From contig JABVXV010000006.1 of NCBI GenBank assembly GCA_013365325.1, positions 248,001 through 312,000 of the forward strand: DNA of 64,000 bases, written 5' to 3'. A model generated the notes under the pieces. That model was not told the origin of the DNA, did not search any database, and saw nothing but the letters and a program-made list of their open reading frames with translations. Shown here piece after piece: positions 1 to 12,746 of this stretch. Source of the DNA: Dipetalonema caudispina (taxonomy: Eukaryota > Nematoda > Chromadorea > Rhabditida > Onchocercidae). The stretch's first letter is position 1. Each line of letters begins with the position of its first letter. A program made the position numbers and the translations under genes.

Positions 1-115
1 CAAACGATGGTATTTTTTTACTTTTAACATTGTCAAAAACATTATTTTTCATCTATTTTGCAAACCATAACAAACAGAAATTTCTAGTGAATTATTAACA
101 GTATAATAATTTCAG

Positions 116-3100
116 CTTATCAAATAACCAAAACGAAGGTACTTATATTTTCCGAATATCAGGTGCAACACCCGAAGATCCTCGAGGAACATTGGTAGAG
201 GATGATTATAATTACAACGATTATGAGCAAGAATATGACTCTGATAATGAACATAAACGACAACATAGTTAGTCGAGTTCAATTTCTCACCGAATTCCTT
301 TCATGGATTTTTTAGTGATTTGTCTTAATATAAGTTCCATTCATTTCGATTTTTCTTGAGCTAAAGATGACTGATAGCATTTTGGTATCAGTTGAGAAAT
401 ATTTTGAGAAACGCTGTTTAAACACGAGCACTAAATTCAATTTTAAACTAATGGATGAAGAAGGATTTAATGTGTGTATCGCACATTTTAAGTTGAGAAA
501 AAATTATGAATGCTAATCGATGAAGCTGAATTTTAGTATCTTTTTTTTAAATTTAATTTCTAGAGCTACTCTCAGAATATTGTCCAACAGATCCGTACCG
601 TGACCAGTGTCCAGTGGAGTGTCAAATATTGACCGACGATCGCGGATGCTCACTTTGTGTTTGTGCACGTCTGTTTTTCCCCCTTTTTTTTCTCAGGATA
701 GCGCCCAAAAAATGGATTAAGTTGCATGATAAAATGCGAGATTGGAATATCATAGATAGGATATCTTCTTGATACCTTGATATCTCGGGACATCTTCGAT
801 ACCTCATTGATGCCCATACATCTGAAGGACGAATCAGAAATAGAGCAATAACGTAATGAGGATAATTTAAATTGTAGCTCAATATGCTTTCTGGATCTTG
901 ACTTATTGGAGAACTTTGTCTTCATTGGCACTAATGACAGTACAACTTCCATGCTTGTCCTCTGTGCTTTATTTCCTTTGTCATCAGTTTAATTATAAAT
1001 TCTACCCTTTGCTAACTTGAAAAGCTTCTCTTTGATCTTATAGTTTACCGCTTGGGTAATTTAGCCGTTGCATTTTCATTGCATCATTTCTTGACATTTC
1101 AACGTATTTCTCTATCCATTTCTACAATTTCCATAACGTTTGTTTCCGTATTTTGTTCATGAAACGAAATTTAAAAGTTAGCAACTAGAAATTTAAAATA
1201 TTGCTTCAGTACAGAATATTAAGATTTATGATTCAATATAAATGTTTAACGTGAAAATATATCTACTGGACAAATGAATAGATATGAGTCAAAAGTACGG
1301 GTGAAAGATTATAAAATAAATTTATGTTAAAAAATTAATTTATATTAATTAATGATAAGCCAAAAAGTAATTGAATTCCGTTAACCAAATAGTAAGCGTC
1401 AGATTTCAGAACCACCACAGCCAAGTAAAATAGAAAAGAAAGGCAATGAAGTAAACAAAGTTATAGTGCCAAGTCAACGTGAGGACATTAATGTAAGACC
1501 CGAAGAATCTCCACGTAAGTCCTGAATTTTTAAGCTTGTTATCTTTCGTCGTTAAATAAAGAAAAGTTGATCAAGATCAAAATTACTGAAATTTGAAATC
1601 AAATGTAAAGAAGAGCGTCTTTATTGAGCAGGAGAAACATTACAAGAACAAGATACCAGGGACAAACAGCCAAAGAGAGATAACGAAGATGAAGGAGGTA
1701 ATCTGTTATTGAAATTATTACGAAACATATAAGATTCTGTATCGGACCTATTCATAAAACTTCTTGTGGTGAAATATTTTGCATAGAGCTTTTTGCAGAA
1801 TCAAAGTTAACTGTTCCAACGGATCCAGTAAATTCCGGATCAATTCACGATGTTGAAGGCATTGCATTGAGTTGTGCTGCTGCGAGTAAAAAAGTTTGTT
1901 TTATAATGTTATTTGTTTAAAGTGTTTAGAAATTTTCAACAAAATACTAATATTCGATAAATTTAAATCTGATAACGTATTACGGATGAAATTGCTAGTG
2001 ATAGGATAAGATAATGAAATGATAAAAATGAGCAATACTATATCATTGTTCTTCTTTTCTCGTGCAAAGATAAACAATGATATTAATGATATCACTGATA
2101 TCAACGAGATATTAATTACGTAGAGATAAGCAGTGATATCTCATTGATATTATTGTAACAATACGATAATAAGAGAAGAAGCTGTAAATAATCTTATCAA
2201 GAAAATTTAGGTACAACCATGTAGTGTGCATGCCAAGTGTATTGACTACGATCCAGGTTACTGTTGTGAATGCTTATCGGGTTATTACGGTAACGGCGAA
2301 GAATGTTTGAAAGACGGTAAAGTTTTATCTTATAAAACGTCGAGGGTTCCTGAATTATCTTCAAACTTATATCAAATCTATAGGCATAAACAAACCTAGA
2401 TAATAACTGATATATTACGAGTTTAAGTTAAGATATTTATTATTAGGTTCAGTAATGTGACAATAACAGTGGAAATTATAAAATCTAAACTGGGCTTTTT
2501 AGGTGAGCCACAGAGAATCAATGGTGGCTTTGAGGGTGTGATAAATGGAAAAGAAATGGACCGAACTGAACTACATACTTATGTGATGGTTGAAGAAGGT
2601 CGAAGTTATACAGCACTCTCACAAATACCGCCAGAGCTTGGAAGATCATTGTTGTTGTTGAATGCAATTGGTAGTGCTATGGGATGGCTGTTTGCTAAGG
2701 TTTCTTAAGCAATAATTGACAATTCAAACAAGTTTCTGAAATTTAGAAAGAATAAGCATTTAAAAGAAAGTGAAATAAAATTGAAAACTGGAAGATATGC
2801 AGAATCTCAAATATTTTGTGAACAGCTCTACAAGATAACAACATGCTTTAAGATAAATAATACGTGCAGTTGAAATTTCCAGAAAAAAACTTAGTTCTAA
2901 TTTAATTTTCATTAGCTTCTCAATAATGCCATCACATAATGAGGAATTTATAGGTGTATCATAGTAATAAATAAAGAACGAAAGTTCTAAAATATTCTGT
3001 TATTCGAATTCGTCTGATATGCGATTCATATGACAATTTTTAAAGTGCATAAGTTCAAATAGTAGTAATATCTATAAATTTTCAGGTGATGTCACCAGCA

Positions 3101-6100
3101 TCTTACAACGGATTTATGCTTACAGGTTTACTTTTTTTTCTTTACTAACATTTCAATCCATTGCTCTTGCTTTGATTTGAACTTTCAAAGTTCACCAAAT
3201 TTGACCAAACGGTTAAATTAAAAAAAAAAAACTTTCTTAGCATTATAAAAAAAATGTTTTTTTTTTCCATCTGATTTTTAATTGTTAAGTTTCTACAGGA
3301 GGTCTTTTTAATCGTACGGTAAATGTTTATATCGGGGATCGATATACGGTAACAATCAAGCAACAATTCTCTGGCCGTGATATTTACCATTACTTCAAAG
3401 CACACGTAAGTATCACTGATACCAAAATTAAAAGTTTTTTGGAGGAGATTCACGTTAACAATATAATACTTCCAATTTGCAATTGAACTCATCTATAAAA
3501 CATACATTATTTGAAATTCAGATGTTCATATCAGGGACGTTGCCAACATTAGTGGAAGGTGCAGAGGTAATTTATTCAGATCATGAGGAGGAATACAGGC
3601 GCGAAGGACCTGGTAATAATATTGTTTTTACAATAAATTTACCAATTATAATTCTTCATTTGATGAAAATCATTGGAATTCGAAATCTTGAAGTATAAAA
3701 ATATCATACAATCAAGTAAATTTGCAGGATTTCTGCGATCATATTCATCGCAAATGGTAACGGTCAAGGAAAACGGTGTGGAAACACAGATGAAACTATC
3801 AACTGACCAACAAATACACTACAAAGAATGTTCATTCAAAGAGGTTATTCCAGATTTCTCTAAGTGATTCTGTGTGGACTAAAATTGAAAGTAAAAAAGC
3901 ATATAATTAATGCTTCAATGTAGAAATACGGTCCAATGAACATAATCTTTGCCTAGTATCCCGACCATAGTGGTGACCTATACCATGACGTACCTATTTG
4001 TTTATGATTGATAAGAAAAAATTAATTCACTTATTTTTAGATAACAGTTTAAGATAAAATTAGTATCTAACCGATGAGCGTTCACTACCATCTCCGAAAC
4101 ATTTATTGTATCTTATAAACTTCAGTAGCATTTCATTTTACTATATTAAAGTGATGTATCGGATTCCGCTGATCGAATTCAGTTCGTTTCTTTTCCTTTA
4201 CAGTTTACGGAAGATCCAGTGGTCGTGATTCACGTCAGTCGGATTCATGTTGTTTACGATGTTGAAGAACACATCGTACGTTATGCATCTGCAAATATAG
4301 CAGCAAATCGAGATGCTAACATCGTCATAGCATCATCTGGTACTCATGATCACCAATTACTTCATACTAATCAACAGTTACAACAACAGAAGCAACATTA
4401 CCGTAACCAGGAATACAATCAGCAGAAGGAAAATGTGGAGAATCAAAGACCGCCATGTACCAATTGTCAGCAAGTAATTTATATCTATTCGTCACTTGAC
4501 TAACTTCATATTCGTCAACTATAGTAATTTCGGAACGTTCACATCTCAGGTGATAATTTTAATAATTAAATATTGAATGCAATTTGAGAATCCTTGTGAA
4601 AGTGGTCGACATTTATGCAAATCGCCAAATATGATTTGTACTCCGGTGGAACGTTCGTATCGTTGTGAATGCGTAAAAGGATATCAAGCGGAATATGACA
4701 ATGATACAGAGCTCGGCTGGAAATGTATTGGTCAGTTTTAACTTAAAATCAAAATCATTTTATTCATTTATTTATTGTTTGATATTTTGCTATCATCATA
4801 TGCACTTGTTTATTGTCATAGGAATTATACTTCTTAAAACTGTAACGAGAACTTTTGGCAATTTTGAACTTTTTTTTGCTTGTAATATAATTCTTGAATA
4901 GTTGTAACTTTTTAATTCTTGTATGCAAAAAAGTATAGGTTTACTGGAATAGTTTAGTATATCATATTGTAGATATGAATGAATGTGAACGAGGAGAACA
5001 TAAATGTGATCGTAATGCCATCTGTATCAATCTGGATGGTACATTTGAATGTCGATGTGCTGATGGATACGAAGGAGATGGACATAATTGTCGAAGTAAA
5101 ATTTTAGCTTCTTTCTCTTGTACCTGTAATTAGGTACAAGTCTTCCAGTATATATCAGAGATTCTTTATATTATTATGATAGCTAATCGATAAATAGACT
5201 TCGCATTCACAAATTCTCTAATTTGTTTCTTTGACCTTCCAGAGTTCAGCATGATAGGTCATATATATATTTAAGTTTCTCAACTTGGGACTTCATCTGT
5301 CTTAAAAGATAAGTAAGAATAAATTACTTCATTAAGTCCGGTGAATTTCAAACTTTCTTGGTACCTAAAATTTTCTTGTCACTCTGAGCAGAAAGCATGA
5401 ACATTTTAAAGTTCTTTTTTGTCGAATAACTGAAGACTTGTAAATAATACCTATCAAATTCATTCCCTACATAGAATACTCCTTCATGTAGAATACTTCA
5501 ATTAATTTTAATATCCAAGTTTTTTTCTAACAAATTAAAGCCTCTTTAATCTTTAATCTTCTCTCTTAATTTCTTCACTTCAACAGCTTATGCAATTTTT
5601 AAATTTTAAATTATTTGCTAGTCTCTAATATTTCTAAGAATTTTTAGAAGTTGGAGCTGGTGGTGAGCCTGACGAAAAACGGCCGATAACCGGGAGAGGT
5701 TGCCTCGATCATCGAGAGTGTCATCAATGGGGAGAATGTGTTTTTGGAAGGAATGGAGAACCAGGCTATTGTAAATGTCGTGGTTGGTATATAGGTGATG
5801 GCGTACATCATTGTGGACCACCGACAGGTTTGTTTGATGCATTTCGGTAGCTTACCGGAATAGTTTTTTATAACATCACTTATATACTATATTTATGACA
5901 ATTCGGCAAAAGGCGTAAAAAGATGTTATAAAGTTTTAGAAACAGAAATCAAGCAAGTAGTAATTGAAGATTCAGACCGAGAACAAGTGGAACAAACATG
6001 CGGAGGTTACAAATGTGACCCAAATGCTTATTGCAACTCTTCGTCAGGACACGTAAGTTTAGATAACTATTGTTAATCTATGTCAATTTCAAAATTAGTC

Positions 6101-9100
6101 AAAAGTTTTATTAGAAGAGAGAAGTAAAATATTTCCATATTTCCAACTTCTTTAAAGCTGGAGAGGTTTTTTTTTCAACTTATACATATAGCAATAATTT
6201 ATAATTACAAGAATATTTCTTAGTCATCGAAATCTTCAGAAGCATTCTTATCATAGCATAGGACACAGATTGATTCATTTTGTATCGATCCATTGTATCA
6301 TTCAATGATCCTGAAGTACAGACAACGATGAAAATGTTTCTTTTTCATAGAACAATTTAATTTTTTTCTCTTTCATCACTTCTAGGAGCAATGTACATGT
6401 CAGAATGGTTATCATGGAAATGGAATTAGTTGTGTCCCACATTTTACTGATCAACAAAAGCAGAACTTTCTTACAGGAGATCGCGGTTGGTATTGGTGAT
6501 AGCATCGATTTGCATTTTTTTCCCCTTTTTTCCTGTTTAGTTGTGTACTATTTCAGTTTTATGATTTAATTTCTCGGAACTTTGATCTCTATTGTATCCA
6601 AAACCGTTTGAGTTAGGTCGTGTAAAGTACCTGACAATGTATCACTGTAGATTAATACATTAGCCAAATGGATTAGTAGTAATTGGAGTGCAGTGAATTT
6701 TAATTGATATCAATATCAAATTAATTACAGGTGAAGTGTGTCGTTCACATGCAGAATGTGGCGAACATGGTAACTGCGTGTACAACAATGAACTTGGCGC
6801 CTACCGCTGCGTTTGCGTGCCACCGTATTTTGGTGATGGCATAAATTGTGTGGAATCAAAAAAAGACAGCAGTAAGAAATAAAAATTTTGCAAAAAGATT
6901 TTACAGTTTATTACAAGTAAGAACTGAACTCATGCTGAAGATCATAAACCGGAATTAGATATCGTCCGGAATATCGATCTATTGCAACTCGTTTCGCGTA
7001 TCCGACATTAACCTTTCGTTTTCAGTAGCATTAGATATCGGTCATTTCATTGATTAAATCTATTTGCTCATCTATCTTTTATAAAATATTATACTTTTCT
7101 TTTTGAAAATGATACATTTGAAATGATATCAACAATTAACCTTTGTAAATTTCTTTTTACTATCCTGCTTCGCTCTGTCTTTTTTTTTACAGATTCTAGC
7201 AATGAATTTCTAGAAGGAGTACCTTGCAATGTGGTTAATAACTGTAATACCAATGCTGATTGCATCTTTGAAAAGAATGATCGTGATGAGAGTGTGTATC
7301 GTTGTCGCTGTCGTCCAGGATTTTCGGGAGATGGTCATCGATGCACTATGACCTCGTTGGATAATCTCCCTGCATGTACGCTGCTTAAATTCCTATGCTT
7401 CTTCCAAATGTTGCATGCAAAATTGAACCTTTTGAGAGAAAAGCATAGTATTTGTTAGGTTTCAAATAATGGATCATCGCTTCAACAATACGTCGATGTT
7501 TCGAAGGAGTATGTTGTACAAATTGGTGCATATTGTTAAACTGTTAATTCAATATCAGGAATTTTAACTTTGTTATCAAATTATAAGAAAATTTTGGAAA
7601 AAAAAATTTATTTCCGCAAATGGATCTACCGGTAAATTAATGATGACATGGACAAATGATTCAATTCCGGCGAAACTTCTTCAGCTGATATTAAAGCTAT
7701 CTGTGCGACATTGACCAGTAGGCGGATTTTGCAGATGCTCTGCTAGGATGTGATCAGTTGGGTAACTGTGATTTAAATGCGGTATGTGTACTGGATGCAT
7801 ATACCAATCGTCATTACTGCCGATGTTTAGATGGTTTCGACGGTAATGGATACATATGTGAGACTGTGCGACAAAATACCTTTCTTCCACCTTTGCTTCC
7901 TGGTAGCTTCTTCTACGCTTTCCCTCATTTTTTTTTTGACTGCTTCACAAACTGTTGAATGAACATGACATTCTGATTCCATAATTGTGCCATATCTTCA
8001 TCCTACCGAATCCGAAAAATTATTCCTTATTGTTGGAACAGAAATGACCAATAGATAAGCAAGCATCTTCTTTCTTTCTCTATCCATATGTTGTTTTTTC
8101 CCTTTTTCCGAATTACTTCTGTTCGTGGACTTAATTCGTGTACCAGAGAGCAACATAAAAATAATTATAATCAGGTAAAATTAATAAAAAGCCACACCTG
8201 AAATCGATCAGTAATTACAATCATTATATGTTGTCATATGAACAGTATCAGGAAATTTCTCCGTGATCCTACAAATTTAAACATTCTTACAGAACCAGTA
8301 GGTGCTAAAAGTTGCCGGGAAGCAAGCGATTGTCATCAGAATGCGCATTGTGTAGTTCGTGAAAATTCATTGGATTATTTCTGCGAATGTTTGCCTGGCT
8401 ATCGGGGTGATGGTGTCACACGATGTACAGCCGCAGGTTTGATTCATATAAAAAATGAAAAATAATGGACAGTGGCTATCTTTATTTCATTTTTCATATG
8501 CAATCTTTGTCGAACACATATATTAATGTTTTAAAAACGTCCACTCAAAGGATTTGAAGTTTAAATCTATCGAAAAGTAGATGTTCACGATAATTTCCCA
8601 ATTGCTAATTATTCCATCATTTTGTTCTTATGATATTAGCAATCAAACTACTAAGATTTAATCTATAGACTGATTCTTGGATTTCAAGAAGCAACATTAT
8701 TTTGTTATACATCCTTCTACCTCTTTAGCTATTCTTTGAAATAATTAATTATTCGAAAGATTCTCTGAGACAATTAATTAACTATTCTATTTAATATCAC
8801 TTTGTAAGATTTCTTGACGTTTGCTAATTCGATTTCACTTTGCAGTCACTAAAGTTAAATTATGATTTTCCTTCAATGGAATTTCAAATAATTGTAGATG
8901 ATTGCACACCTGGCGATGAACATGCATGCCATGAGAATGCTGCTTGCGTGTTTGGAGAAGTTGAGAGAGCATATACCTGCAAATGTCTGCAAGGTTGATT
9001 CCTTCTTCTTTTTTCATATTTATGTAAATTACACTTTTAGTTTTAAAATTAGACCTTTCCACGTCTAAAAATTTGAAGGTTTTATTGGCGATGGACGACA

Positions 9101-12100
9101 ATGTGTGGCGCAACATGCAGCTGCAGCATGCGATGAACAACCAGGAATTTGTCATCGCAATGCGCAATGTGTTTATAGCAGAGATGAGAGACGGCATAAG
9201 TGTGTTTGCAAACATGGTACCGTGGGCGATGGATATGAGGATTGCCGTGAAGAAGGTTGTGTTTTGATATGAAGGTCAAGATTGATGCAGAATAACATGG
9301 AAAAGATATAGCATAGGTTAAAACAAGGATTACGAGATTGAATAAACATAACATCAGATCCGAAGTCAGAAGTATTCAACTATCCTGAAGTTTCAATCTC
9401 AGGTATCATGGAAACAGGAAATATCGATGATCAGTCGATATTCCGTCTAACTTTTTGAATCCTTCAATCTTAAAATCCTAGTCTAATCGATCTGCCTCAT
9501 CTTACTTTCGATTTCTCACTTCTGAATTAATCCACCATATTAATCACAACATTCATCCAATGTTACGAGCCAACTCAAGTTCAATATTCGGAAATGTCTG
9601 ATGGATGTTCAAAAAACTTAAAATCATTGAAATTACTCTGTTCTGCACATCTTGGTTGTTATTTTAGTGGAATTGCACCGTTGTGGTGAATGCTCATCAC
9701 ATGCACAATGCTTGCACAATGAAGCAGATGATTCCTGGAAATGTCGTTGCATGCAAGGATATATAGGCAATGGACATTTGTGCACATTATACAGTTTGTT
9801 ATTAATTCTTGCACTTTCATTAATTTTGCACTTTTGCATTCATTGTTGCACTGTGATTCTAATTTTACTAGCAGAAATAGGAAAGTGGAAACAATAAGCT
9901 ACAAATAAATAAGGTTGCAAGAATTTTTATACTGCTAGTAGAATTATTAAAATGTAGAAAAGATACGGTTATCTTCAAGCACAGAAAAGGGTTGACACTG
10001 AAGCTAACATGACACTGCACAAATGTATAATCCGCACATTCATCCGCACGCTTGCAAACATTGCATTACTACAATATGCATGTATTATATTTACATGAGT
10101 GCACTCTTTGAATGTTTATTTTATCGAGAATGATATTGGGGTTAAAATATTGGTTGGACCTGCGAGGATGAAAATGGAAAGTTACTTATTTATTAACAAA
10201 TAGACACAATTATGCACATAAATGAAGTAGTAAGTAAATGCAGTGCATGACTGCAGCAAATTTTCCTATCTGGCCAAGAAATATTCTTCCTAACATAGGC
10301 CATGATATTGCAGCGAATTGTTTGGATGATCGGTCAATATGTGATGAACATGCAGAATGTGTACCAAACGAATATGGTCATTATATATGCAACTGTCATT
10401 ATGGATATCATGGGAATGGCCGAACTTGCAAACGTATGTAATGTCCAGTGATAGGAGTTTGGCTTTTATGCAGAGTGAAAGATGTGAAATATTGATGGTC
10501 CTTCAAGATACAACGGGATGATGACGCATAGCGCAGTAAAAACCACTTTTTTATATCCCTCATTAAAACAACAAATCAATATTTTGTATCTTCCATTGGC
10601 TTTTGTTTTTCTTGTTGTGATTTGTTGAATGGTATTTTGAACAAATGTAATCTATTAAACTTACAATTATAGCAGATAGTGAAAGTCGCGATGAAGCAAT
10701 ATTTATTTGCCGCGGTATGACAATAATTCAGAGAAGTGTCAATCCTGATTTACCGGGAAAACAGGTATTTTTTTTTGAGAAAAATGCATATGTTTGTTAC
10801 AGTAATTTGATCTAATTAGCTATCTTTATCGTTTTATTCTTTTAGCTTATAGTGGTACCACATCAGATAGCCGTTGGTATTGATTTTGATTGTCAGGAAG
10901 AACGGATCATCTGGAGTGACATTGCTGGTAAATATTAATTAGAATTGAATTTGAATTTAAATTCAGCTGTGCTGTAAATTTTTGGGATTTGTTGAATTTT
11001 TTTATATAAGAATACTTATATCCAGGTATTTATGAATACAAGGGCATTTCAATGATATAGGTAGCGCAGGTTAAATTGAATGTTTTGCTGATGTGAAGAT
11101 CAGTTACAATGCTACGATGATTTACCACTGTGAAGAACGTGAAAAGCTAACTTGAATTATCTCAATATTTCTCTTAGGTCATTCGATCTCATCGGCATCG
11201 ATAAATGGAACGGACGAACAAAAATTCATGGAGACAGTCTTGAAAAGTCCAGAAGGTGTTGCTGTTGATTGGTCTTCACGTAATGTTTATTACGCGGATT
11301 CGGTTAAAGATGAAATTGGCGTAGTTAGTCTTGATGGGAAGTACTATAAAACACTTATCAATGAAGGATTAGTGAATCCACGAGCATTAGCTATCGATCT
11401 CACTGACAGGTTATAATGTTGTCTAATGTTAGAGTTTTGATAGTTGATTAATTATCATATGCTTTTTCGTCGGAAATTGAATAACGAATCAAATTATACC
11501 TTTTTAGGTATTTGTACTATTCGGATTGGCATCGTGAAAATCCAGTGATTGGACGTGTACGTTTGGATGGTAGCGAGAATTCTGCATTCATAACTACAGA
11601 AGTGAACTTACCTAATGGTATTCAATTTATATCGTTTATTGCAAAGCTAAGTTGATATTTAAATTAGGCATACAATCAATTAGATTCTCATCGAATTTCT
11701 GCAATCGATTTTTCACACATATCCAAATAGTATATTTGACCTTCAGCTAGTAATAACTGTTACTGCATGTCATTAGTATCAAAAAAGAAAATTAAATTCA
11801 TTGGCCAGTTTAGGACTTGCCGTACTTCTGGAACGACGTCAGTTATGCTGGGTAGATGCTGGCTTACAACATTTATCTTGTATTGGCTTAAATGGAGGAA
11901 ATCGTCGAATTGTTTATGCACCACTCCAATATCCATTCGGACTAACTGTCCATAACGAACAACGTTTCTACTGGACCGATTGGAGCGAGTACGTCTTCAT
12001 CTTCATTTTAACTCAATTTCTTTTCTATTAAACAATTGGCAAATATAGGTTGCTTTGACTGATTATCAAAAACTTACATTTGCCATTTTAGAAAATCCAA

Positions 12101-12599
12101 TCTAATTTTCCTAAATTGTTTAAATAAGCTTGCTTCATTATAGCAACAAAATTCATTCGGTATCGGTAAATGGCGATGGATACATGTCATTTCCAGCAAC
12201 GATCGGTGGTTCTGGACGACTATACGGTCTTGTTTCCGTACCATTACGATGCAAAGGAAGTTAGTTTTTTTTTTTTCCTTTTTCTAAAAAGGAATTTACA
12301 AACAGAATACTTTTGCATGGGTAAATTACTCTTACAAATGTCTTATTACACTTAATTAATAAGTTAATGAATAATTTATGCCATTTAAGATATACACTAA
12401 GGAATAGTACCACAAATTTTCTCCAATATTTGTCCTTTTTTTTTGTAGAGATTTCTTTGCACCAATTTAATTTTTCATTCAGAATCTCTTTTCAGTTGCT
12501 ACAGCCTGTGCAGTGAATAATGGTGGATGCGAACATTTGTGTCTACCCGGGAAGACAGATGTAACTTGTGCTTGTCCGGATAATATTGATAGGTGCTGA
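116..12599 (+). CDS. nid-1: Nidogen (entactin), 3' part, 5' end outside window
   Basis: Basement-membrane glycoprotein that links laminin and collagen IV networks. Exons, phase-checked: 116-267, 564-668, 1410-1514, 1632-1697, 1787-1893, 2211-2316, 2503-2699, 3086-3125, 3299-3405, 3522-3612, 3728-3843, 4204-4473, 4589-4730, 4973-5095, 5648-5827, 5940-6052, 6386-6485, 6731-6871, 7193-7375, 7735-7902, 8293-8436, 8898-8993, 9079-9255, 9668-9793, 10314-10433, 10673-10764, 10846-10927, 11178-11409, 11508-11617, 11814-11988, 12144-12259, 12496-12599; about 1,394 codons. Domain order: end of NIDO (GTYIFRI), antistasin-like module, charged linker, EGF, G2 barrel ([18 protein letters not shown]), Gln-rich insert, about 12 EGF modules (the 4973 exon has a calcium-binding DMNEC start), LDLR-B propeller (YYSDW, FYWTDW), last EGF, stop at 12597. 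Order matches C. elegans NID-1. The 3843 donor (GTTATT) was chosen for phase; the stronger-looking site at 3864 would break the frame. Confidence 0.93.
564..668 (+). other. Antistasin-like Cys-rich module exon in nidogen
   Basis: One symmetrical exon (phase 1 at both ends) encodes six cysteines spaced C-x8-C-x3-C-x8-C-x2-C-x-C, containing [10 protein letters not shown]. This resembles the core of antistasin-type modules (D-x-G-C-x-x-C-x-C). It lies between the end of the NIDO domain and the charged linker before the G2-proximal EGF. The spacing is read directly from the sequence; the family assignment is by pattern only. Confidence 0.55.
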
Positions 12600-12740
12600 T
12601 CGAGATCTCTGTTAATGATCAGCTACTTCCTCATCAAAGGAATTGTTTTTTGCGTTGTTTGGTCAAAATCTAGGTGGTTTCTTCTGGGAAATTTCGAAGT
12701 TTCCTCACGAAAATATCATTTCCCATCTGGTAGTGATCAA

Positions 12741-12746
12741 AATAAA
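12741..12746 (+). other. Candidate polyadenylation signal of nidogen
   Basis: AATAAA hexamer about 140 nt after the nidogen stop codon, at the expected distance and on the same strand. Confidence 0.5.

Noticed and set aside
9082..9379. Minus-strand frames opposite the nidogen EGF exons
   Set aside because: Antisense shadows of Cys-rich EGF codons; the plus-strand EGF pattern and phases are decisive.
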